Source of the DNA: Methylobacterium gnaphalii
GTDB lineage: Bacteria > Pseudomonadota > Alphaproteobacteria > Rhizobiales > Beijerinckiaceae
DNA: 64,000 nucleotides
Direction of reading: 5' to 3'
Assembly: GCF_007992215.1 (NCBI RefSeq)
Contig: NZ_BJZV01000020.1
Location: forward strand, 17,759 to 81,758
Both the position numbers and the translations under genes were made by a program. A model generated the notes under the pieces. That model saw nothing but the letters and a program-made list of their open reading frames with translations. It was not told where the DNA came from and did no database searches. This document shows positions 58,101 through 64,000 of the stretch, piece by piece; positions within the stretch are counted from its first letter, which is position 1, and each line of letters opens with the position of its first letter.

Positions 58101-58136
58101 AAGTGCGCGTTCACCGCATCCGGCGAACGTGCACTT
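58101..58136. repeat. 12-bp inverted repeat between purK and the TPR lipoprotein gene
   Basis: AAGTGCGCGTTC (58101-58112) and GAACGTGCACTT (58125-58136) pair with a single G-T wobble around a 12-base loop. It has no T-run. It may be a regulator site for the downstream gene (92 bases from its start) or a 3' structure of purK mRNA. Confidence 0.5.
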
Positions 58137-58228
58137 GCACTTCCGACCTACGTCGAGAGCGCGACGGGATCGTAGACAGTGTCGGCCGGACGCGATGAGC
58201 GCAGGATGGCCGGAGGGGGAGCGGGTCG

Positions 58229-59089
58229 ATGACGTCCATGAAGCCGAGGACGCACCACGTTGGACTTGTCGGCGCGCTGGCGCTGACGGCAGTCGCACTG
58301 GCAGGCTGCGAGACCTACAGCGCCGGCTCGCCGCGTCAGTACGCCGTACTTGAGGCGGCTGACACCACCAGTGCCACGAACACCAACATCAACTCGCTCA
58401 GCGAGGTGATCTCGCGCAATCCGAATGATGCTGGCGCCTACGTTACCCGCGGCGCGGCCTATGCCCGCGCAGGTCAGTACGGCGACGCGATCGGCGACTT
58501 CTCGAAGGCGATCCAGATCGATCCGAATTCGTCCTCGGCCTATAACAACCGCGCGCTGGCCTATCGCCAGACCGGTCGCAACGACGCCGCCCTGCAGGAT
58601 TTCTCGAAGGCGATCGCCATCGATCCGAACTTCGCCGCCGCCTATATCGGCCGCGCCAACCTTGAGCGCGCGCAAGGGGATCTTGGTGGTGCGCTGAACG
58701 ACCTCAACGTCGCGATCCGCCTCAACCCGGAATCAGCCGAGGCCTATCACGCCCGCGGTCTGGTCCGCCAGAAGCAGGGCCACGATGCCGACGCGATCGG
58801 CGACTTCGCCGCCGCTATCGACCGCAACCCCTTCGTCTCGGCGCCCTACGCGGCTCGCGGTCAGAGCCTGATCGCCACGAATCAATACGACAAGGCAATC
58901 GAGGACTACAACGCGGCCCTCAACGTGAATTCGAAGGACGCAAATTCCTGGGCCTATCGCGGGCTCGCCTACGAGAAGACGAACCGCAAGAAGGAAGCTC
59001 GCGAGAGCTACACCCAGGCCTCATCGCTCGACCCGAACAACGTGGTCGCCAAGCAGGGTATCAGCCGGATGTCGGGCAGTATTTTCTAG
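58229..59089 (+). CDS. TPR-repeat lipoprotein
   Basis: A 286-residue lipoprotein: signal sequence and lipobox LAGC (Cys29), then about six tetratricopeptide repeats (for example YVTRGAAYARAGQYGDAIGD, AYNNRALAYRQTGRNDAALQ and SWAYRGLAYEKTNRKKEARE). ATG 58229 follows GGAGGGGGAGCGGG. TPR lipoproteins of this layout (NlpI-like) act as scaffolds for envelope enzymes; a specific partner is unknown. A strong terminator follows. Confidence 0.9.
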   Translation: MTSMKPRTHHVGLVGALALTAVALAGCETYSAGSPRQYAVLEAADTTSATNTNINSLSEVISRNPNDAGAYVTRGAAYARAGQYGDAIGDFSKAIQIDPNSSSAYNNRALAYRQTGRNDAALQDFSKAIAIDPNFAAAYIGRANLERAQGDLGGALNDLNVAIRLNPESAEAYHARGLVRQKQGHDADAIGDFAAAIDRNPFVSAPYAARGQSLIATNQYDKAIEDYNAALNVNSKDANSWAYRGLAYEKTNRKKEARESYTQASSLDPNNVVAKQGISRMSGSIF

Positions 59090-59117
59090 GCTTTTTGGAC
59101 GAACCTGAAACGAGAAG

Positions 59118-59143
59118 GGCAGCGGATCATCCGCTGCCTTTTT
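59118..59143 (+). terminator. Intrinsic terminator of the TPR lipoprotein gene
   Basis: A 9-bp perfect stem GGCAGCGGA-TCA-TCCGCTGCC followed by TTTTT, 28 bases after the stop. Confidence 0.92.
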
Positions 59144-59193
59144 CATGTCAGCCTGCATTGCGAGCGTGGCGAAGCAATGATGGAGGCGAACCC

Positions 59194-60189
59194 TCAGCGG
59201 TCCATCAGCTCCGGCCGACGGTGCTCGCAGGCGATGCGGCGGACGGTGCCGGTGTTGGAGCGGTAAACCACCGTCTCGGTCTCGATAATTCCGGGCTTGA
59301 AGCGTACACCGCCGAGCAGCGCCCCGTCGGTCACGCCGGTCGCAGCGACAATGACGTCGCCACGCGCCATGTCGCGAATGTCGTATTTTCGGTTCGGGTC
59401 CGTGATGCCCATCTGGGCAGCCCGCGCCCGCTTGTCGGCGCTGTCGAGGATCAGGCGGCCCTGCATTTGGCCGCCGATGCAGCAGAGCGCACTGGCCGCG
59501 ATTACGCCCTCAGGGGCCGCGCCTGAGCCGAGGTAGATGTCGACGCCGGTCTCTTCGGGAGCCGTGGTGTGGATGATGGCGGCGATGTCGCCGTCCGAGA
59601 TCAGGCGAACGCCCGCCCCCGTCGCGCGCACGGCGGCGACGAGATCGATGTGGCGAGGCCGGTCGAGGATGATCGCAGTGAGTGCGGAGGGCTCGACACC
59701 TTTCGCTTTAGCTAGGGCGGCGATGTTCTCCGCTGGGGTCTTGTCGAGATCGATCGTGCCTATCGGATAACCGGGACCAATGGCGATCTTCTGCATGTAG
59801 ACGTCAGGCGCGGCGAGCAGCGTGCCCTTCTCGGCGAGCGCCATCACGGCGATGGCACCCGGCATGTCCTTCGCACAGAGTGTCGTGCCTTCCAGCGGAT
59901 CGACCGCGATGTCGACCTCCGGGCCATTCCCGGTACCGAGCACCTCGCCGATGTACAGCATCGGTGCCTCATCTCGTTCGCCCTCGCCGATTACGACGGT
60001 GCCCACGATAGGCAGGCTCTCAAGCTCGGCGCGCATGGCATCGACGGCCGCTTGGTCGGCCTCGCGCTCCTTGCCCTGGCCACGCAGTCGTGCCGCGGCG
60101 ATAGCTGCCCGCTCCGTGACGCGCACAAGCTCCAGCGTCAGCCCCCGCGCGGAGCGGTCGCTGAAGATCCCGGTATCGGCCAAGGGCAT
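59194..60189 (-). CDS. glpX: Class II fructose-1,6-bisphosphatase
   Basis: A 331-residue GlpX enzyme (fructose-1,6-bisphosphate, possibly also sedoheptulose-1,7-bisphosphate). It has VGTVVIGEGERDEAPMLYIG, the metal/phosphate motif VDPLEGTT, ISDGDIAAII and GSGAAPEGVIAASAL. ATG 60189 follows AAGGGACGG; the frame to 60309 overlaps hom and lacks family sequence. It is 52 bases behind hom, an arrangement common in alphaproteobacteria. Confidence 0.95.
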   Translation of the reverse strand: MPLADTGIFSDRSARGLTLELVRVTERAAIAAARLRGQGKEREADQAAVDAMRAELESLPIVGTVVIGEGERDEAPMLYIGEVLGTGNGPEVDIAVDPLEGTTLCAKDMPGAIAVMALAEKGTLLAAPDVYMQKIAIGPGYPIGTIDLDKTPAENIAALAKAKGVEPSALTAIILDRPRHIDLVAAVRATGAGVRLISDGDIAAIIHTTAPEETGVDIYLGSGAAPEGVIAASALCCIGGQMQGRLILDSADKRARAAQMGITDPNRKYDIRDMARGDVIVAATGVTDGALLGGVRFKPGIIETETVVYRSNTGTVRRIACEHRRPELMDR

Positions 60190-60241
60190 TGTGATTCCGT
60201 CCCTTTTGATTCTGTGGGCCGGCCGTTCCCCGGTCAGTCCC

Positions 60242-61633
60242 TTATTCGCGCTCGATGCGGATAAGCTGCGGCGCTTCCGCCAGCAGACCATCCGCAGCGA
60301 TGGCGTCAAGGGCCGCGCGGATGTTCCCCTCGGTTGCCGCGTAGGTGATCAACACCAACGGCACCGGCTGGCGCGCCAGGCCGCGCGGATCGCTAGAGGC
60401 GGCCTTGGCATCAGCCGGCTCGGCCTTGGCCGAGCGACGCTGCACGATGCTCTCGATGGAGATTTCGCGCTCGGCCATGCGGGTGGCCACACCCGCCGCC
60501 ACGCCGGTGCGGTCGTGCACGGTGAGACGGATGTAGTAGCCTCCCTCGTGGCGCTGCATCTCCACGCGGCGCGGCGCGGCGAGCCGTGCTACGGGCTGGC
60601 CGAAGGTTGGGCGCATCAGGCCCAAGGCCGTGTCGGCGATATCGGCGACCACCGCCGAGGCCGTGGCGTCGCCGCCGGCACCAGGACCGATCAGGGTCAG
60701 CTCCTTCACGGCGTCGGCGTCGATAGTGACGGCATTGGTCACGCCCATCACCTGCGCAATGGCCGAGCCCTTCGGCACCATGGTCGGGTGCACGCGCTGC
60801 TCGATACCGGCCTCTGTCGCCTGAGCGACACCGAGCAGCTTGATGCGGTAGCCGAGTTCGTCGGCCATGGTTAGGTCGAGCGGCTGGATCGCGGAGATAC
60901 CCTCCACCGAGACGCCTTCGACATCGATCTCGACACCGAAGACGAGGCTCGTGAGGATGGCGAGTTTGTGGGCCGTGTCGAAGCCCTCGACGTCGAAGGT
61001 CGGGTCGGCCTCGGCATAGCCCAGGGCCTGGGCGTCCTTCAGGCAGGCCTCGAAGGTCAGGCCCTCCGCCTCCATCCGGCTGAGGATGTAGTTGCAGGTG
61101 CCGTTCATGATTCCGTAGACGCGGCTCACGGAATTGCCGGCGAGGCCCTCACGGATCGCCTTGATGACCGGGATTCCGCCGGCCACCGACGCTTCGTAAG
61201 CGAGCGACACGCCGCGGGCCTCGGCCTCCTTGGCGAGCGCGTTGCCATGGTGCGCAAGCAGCGCCTTGTTGGCAGTGACGACGTGCTTGCCGGCGGCGAG
61301 TGCCGCCTCAACGATGTCCTTGGCCGCGCCCTCCGAGCCGCCGACCAACTCGACCACGCAATCGACATTCTCCGAACGCGCCAGCGCAACGGGATCGTCG
61401 AACCATGTGATCCCGGCGAGGTCGATGCCGCGATCGCGCTTCGGATCGCGGGCCGAGACGGCGGTGACGGTGATCGTGCAGCCGGTCGCCGCCGACAGCG
61501 CCTCGGAGCGGCGCGCGATCATCCGAACGACGGAGGCACCCACCGTGCCGAGCCCAGCAATACCGAGGCGCAGGGTCCGCGCTCCGTCGCTCGAGGCCGA
61601 GCGCGGTGAGAGGATGCGGGCGAGCAGGCTCAT
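60242..61633 (-). CDS. hom: Homoserine dehydrogenase
   Basis: A 463-residue NAD(P)-dependent enzyme making homoserine for threonine and methionine. It has a Rossmann motif LGIAGLGTVGASVV, VVTANKALLA, the catalytic NGTCNYIL, LGYAEADPTFDVEG, and a C-terminal ACT domain (from about YYIRLTVHDRTGVAAGVA) for end-product control. ATG 61633 has GGA nearby; ATG 61642 is an alternative. It is followed by glpX in an operon. Confidence 0.95.
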   Translation of the reverse strand: MSLLARILSPRSASSDGARTLRLGIAGLGTVGASVVRMIARRSEALSAATGCTITVTAVSARDPKRDRGIDLAGITWFDDPVALARSENVDCVVELVGGSEGAAKDIVEAALAAGKHVVTANKALLAHHGNALAKEAEARGVSLAYEASVAGGIPVIKAIREGLAGNSVSRVYGIMNGTCNYILSRMEAEGLTFEACLKDAQALGYAEADPTFDVEGFDTAHKLAILTSLVFGVEIDVEGVSVEGISAIQPLDLTMADELGYRIKLLGVAQATEAGIEQRVHPTMVPKGSAIAQVMGVTNAVTIDADAVKELTLIGPGAGGDATASAVVADIADTALGLMRPTFGQPVARLAAPRRVEMQRHEGGYYIRLTVHDRTGVAAGVATRMAEREISIESIVQRRSAKAEPADAKAASSDPRGLARQPVPLVLITYAATEGNIRAALDAIAADGLLAEAPQLIRIERE

Positions 61634-61733
61634 GGTGGTCATTCCAAGTCGCGCGGCCATCGCACGGCCGAAGGGTGACGCGCTGTAACGCGACCGGGAC
61701 TGGGATGGGAAGATGCTGTGGTGCGGAAGCTGC

Positions 61734-62213
61734 TCAGCAGCGGCCAATCCCCTTCAGGCTCCTCGCGACCCGGGCGACGATCGGGTCGAAGGCGACCTTG
61801 GCGGTCGCGTCGTACTCGAGCCGGACATAGGCTGCCTGGTCCTTGCAGCGCGGAATTGCACGGACATAGACGATGCGGTCGCCCTTGCTGCCCGACCAAG
61901 CAGCTCCGCTGGCCGTCACCGAACGGTAGGCGACCTTCCAGCCGTCGCGGATGGTGCCGGCGATCCGCGCGACGACATCCTGCCGGAAGGTCTCATCGAG
62001 CAGGTTCGCGCCCCAGACCGAGAATTCCGCATGCCCTTGTGGCGAGGATGATCGGCCACCGTCGCCGTTCTCGGCCTCCCGGATCGGAGGGAAGCCTGGC
62101 GGCAGGTCGATGCGATATCCGAACCGCCCATTGCCGTAGGCTGTCCAGGACGCACCGAGCGCCGAGGAGGAGGCAGTCACAGCAAGGAACGCGGCGACGG
62201 CACGGGCGATCAT
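61734..62213 (-). CDS. Hypothetical exported protein
   Basis: A 159-residue protein with signal peptide MIARAVAAFLAVTASSSALG(A). The mature part starts WTAYGNGRFGYRIDLPPGFP and has a pair of cysteines (PRCKDQ and the final GRC). The YGNxRFGYxIDxPxGF pattern recurs in exported alphaproteobacterial proteins of unknown function. ATG 62213 follows GAGG. It lies 100 bases upstream of hom on the same strand. Confidence 0.72.
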   Translation of the reverse strand: MIARAVAAFLAVTASSSALGASWTAYGNGRFGYRIDLPPGFPPIREAENGDGGRSSSPQGHAEFSVWGANLLDETFRQDVVARIAGTIRDGWKVAYRSVTASGAAWSGSKGDRIVYVRAIPRCKDQAAYVRLEYDATAKVAFDPIVARVARSLKGIGRC

Positions 62214-62430
62214 GGGTGACCTCAATCCGCGCGGTTGGCGCCTCGCAGCCGCATGCTCGGTACCCTTATCTGCTTTATCGATATCCACGGCTGAGCTTCG
62301 AACGGCTCATCGGCTCCAAGAATGAAGCATCGGCAAGGTCTAATGAGTGCAGCCGCGCGGAGGCGCCATCCGCAGTCAAAACGAGTCAGCCCACACGCGC
62401 AAGGTGGCAACGCTGCTGTCCAAGCCAGAC

Positions 62431-62445
62431 TTAAAGGACCGTTAA
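62431..62445 (+). promoter_or_regulatory. CtrA-type box before ftsK
   Basis: TTAA (62431-62434), seven bases AGGACCG, TTAA (62442-62445) followed by C. It is 52 bases before ATG 62498 in the 284-base gap between the exported protein gene and ftsK. The spacing matches the full CtrA motif exactly. Confidence 0.62.
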
Positions 62446-62497
62446 CTGGACCGGGCTAGCCTTAGCGAAACGTTTCTTTAATCCCGTCCGGTCCCGC

Positions 62498-64000
62498 ATG
62501 CGCTCGCTCCGACGTTCCGCATCGCCGTACGATACCTTCGTCGACAGCTTCCGCCCGTTCATGGCGAAGCGACTGACGGAGTTCGGCGGCCTCGTCCTCT
62601 TCGCCGGAGCCATGGCCATGATCGTGGCGCTGGCGACGTGGTCGATCGACGACCCGAGCCTCAACCATGCCACCGAACGAGCTGCACACAATGTGCTCGG
62701 GCGCGCGGGCGCGGCGGTCTCCGATCTCGCCATGCAGCTCCTCGGGCTCGGCTCCCTCGCTTTTGCCCTGCCACCGGTGCTCTGGGGCGCCCGGTTGATG
62801 CGTGAGCACAATCTGCCGCGCGGCGGGTTGCGGCTCGCCCTCTGGGTGATTGGATTTCTTGCCTCCAGCGCCGTCGCGAGTGCCCTGCCGCCGACAGCGA
62901 GCTGGCCACTTCCGACGGGCCTCGGCGGCGTCGCGGGCGATGCGCTGCTTTCGGTCGCGCGGCTCGTGGTTGGCGCCATCGCCGGGCCGGCAGCGGCCCT
63001 CGTCGGCATCCTCTACGCCGCTATCGCCATCCTCTCGCTCACCGGCGCATGCCGCGCTGGCATCGGCGAGGAGGAAGAGGACTTTGAGGAGCCCGTATAC
63101 GCCAACGATCGCCAGTCTCGGCACGACGCCGACGAGCCAAGCCTCGGCATCCTGTCACTCGGTGCCCTAGCCCAGGCCGTGATGAACGGCCGCCAAGCGC
63201 TGCGCGCGCGGCTGACCAATTTCCAAGCGGGCCGGCAGGTCGACGACCTCGCCTATGCTGGTTCGTCGCCCGGCGCCATCGCGGCCCGCCGCGCCTTCGA
63301 GGACGATCCGCCTTGGGCCACGCAGGCGCAGGAGCGCGTGCAGAGCGTTGGCGCGCGGCGCGAGCCGACCTTCGACGAACGCAGCGAGCGCCGGGACGAG
63401 CGCTTCGAACACGCGGCGGAGGCGCCCGCTCCGCAAGCCAGCTCGCGGCGCATGCCGGCCGCGCAGGTCCAGCCGGACGACGAGGGTGAAGACTTCGAGG
63501 AGCCGCCCCAGGCTCCGCGCGGCCGCGTCTCCGCTCCGCTGCCGCCGGCCCCGCCGGCCAGTCCGCGACCGATGCCGCGTGGCGAACCAAGTGAGTATCG
63601 TCACCCTGCTCTCGAACTTCTCGCCCTGCCGCGCCCCGCTGCCCCGGGTAGCGAAATCTCCGCCGATGCGCTTGAGCAGAACGCGACGCTGCTCGAAGCG
63701 ACGCTGTCCGATTTCGGCGTGCGCGGCGATATCCTGGCCGTTCGTCCCGGCCCGGTCGTGACGTTGTACGAGCTGGAGCCCGCCCCCGGCACCAAATCGA
63801 GCCGCGTGATCTCGCTCGCCGACGACATCGCCCGCTCAATGTCGGCGATCTCGGCCCGCGTTGCCGTCGTGCCCGGACGCAACGCCATCGGCATCGAGTT
63901 GCCGAACACGAAGCGCGAGACGGTCTTCCTGCGCGAGCTCCTCGCCTCGCAAGATTTCGTGGGGACCCAACAAAAGCTCGCCTTGTGCCTCGGCAAGAAC
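62498..64000 (+). CDS. ftsK: DNA translocase FtsK (N-terminal part, cut by window end)
   Basis: The frame is open from ATG 62498 to the window end (501 codons, no stop), so the ATPase domain lies outside. Residues about 25-195 contain four membrane segments (for example GGLVLFAGAMAMIVALATWS and AAALVGILYAAIAILSLTGA). A Pro/Arg/Glu-rich linker of about 200 residues follows, then the alpha-domain start (LLEATLSDFGVRGDILAVRP, then GPVVTLYELEPAPGTKSSRV and VVPGRNAIGIELPN). FtsK anchors at the septum and pumps the chromosome terminus during division. A CtrA box upstream suggests cell-cycle timing. Confidence 0.95.
   Translation, partial: MRSLRRSASPYDTFVDSFRPFMAKRLTEFGGLVLFAGAMAMIVALATWSIDDPSLNHATERAAHNVLGRAGAAVSDLAMQLLGLGSLAFALPPVLWGARLMREHNLPRGGLRLALWVIGFLASSAVASALPPTASWPLPTGLGGVAGDALLSVARLVVGAIAGPAAALVGILYAAIAILSLTGACRAGIGEEEEDFEEPVYANDRQSRHDADEPSLGILSLGALAQAVMNGRQALRARLTNFQAGRQVDDLAYAGSSPGAIAARRAFEDDPPWATQAQERVQSVGARREPTFDERSERRDERFEHAAEAPAPQASSRRMPAAQVQPDDEGEDFEEPPQAPRGRVSAPLPPAPPASPRPMPRGEPSEYRHPALELLALPRPAAPGSEISADALEQNATLLEATLSDFGVRGDILAVRPGPVVTLYELEPAPGTKSSRVISLADDIARSMSAISARVAVVPGRNAIGIELPNTKRETVFLRELLASQDFVGTQQKLALCLGKN

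Overview
The window is 64 kb of high-GC DNA that reads as an alphaproteobacterial chromosome, most like Methylobacterium/Methylorubrum (Hyphomicrobiales). The placement rests on gene content: a fold-III ornithine decarboxylase with homospermidine synthase, a hom-glpX pair, DUF2852, two YdcH/DUF465 proteins, a bacterial transglutaminase-like cysteine peptidase and CtrA-type boxes. It is inference from family knowledge, not a database match. I see no insertion sequence, prophage, CRISPR array or rRNA.

Layout. 0-6 kb is a polyamine region: a structured leader, ornithine decarboxylase, an acetyltransferase, two small secreted proteins and homospermidine synthase, so putrescine is made and then dimerised. 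6-14 kb is mixed: a TetR/SDR divergent pair with two palindromic operators, a Smr-like protein, an epimerase, a membrane GGDEF-EAL protein, a single-domain response regulator, a small coiled-coil protein and a reductase whose ferredoxin-like part has lost its cysteines. 14-35 kb is the centrepiece, a glucan/trehalose cluster: glgP, an alpha-glucosidase, glgB, treS-maltokinase, an amylase-GlgE fusion, a MalQ-TreY fusion and treZ. It encodes a near-closed loop. TreZ/TreY release trehalose from glucan, TreS turns trehalose into maltose, maltokinase makes maltose-1-phosphate, GlgE extends glucan with it, GlgB branches it, and GlgP and MalQ remodel it. Three consecutive genes are two-enzyme fusions.

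35-42 kb holds DUF2852 (its ribosome-binding site is buried in a perfect 17-bp hairpin), a TetR regulator, deoB, a double-ATPase ABC protein, a lytic transglycosylase and a lipoprotein hydrolase. 41.7-42.7 kb is decayed, with a thioesterase remnant and a start-less ORF. 42.9-46.1 kb is a secreted subtilase, an ECF sigma factor and a zinc-less membrane anti-sigma factor. The periplasmic domain of the anti-sigma factor resembles the protease prodomain, which suggests a signalling module. A transglutaminase-like peptidase behind two CtrA boxes follows.

47-50 kb has a tRNA-Gln and several small membrane or secreted proteins. 50-64 kb is largely housekeeping: a phosphodiester glycosidase, an OYE-type reductase, a propionyl-CoA synthetase, purEK, a TPR lipoprotein, glpX, hom and the start of ftsK (cut by the window end). 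Four full CtrA motifs (TTAA-N7-TTAA) lie at three loci, before a coiled-coil protein, the cysteine peptidase and ftsK, and suggest a local cell-cycle regulon.
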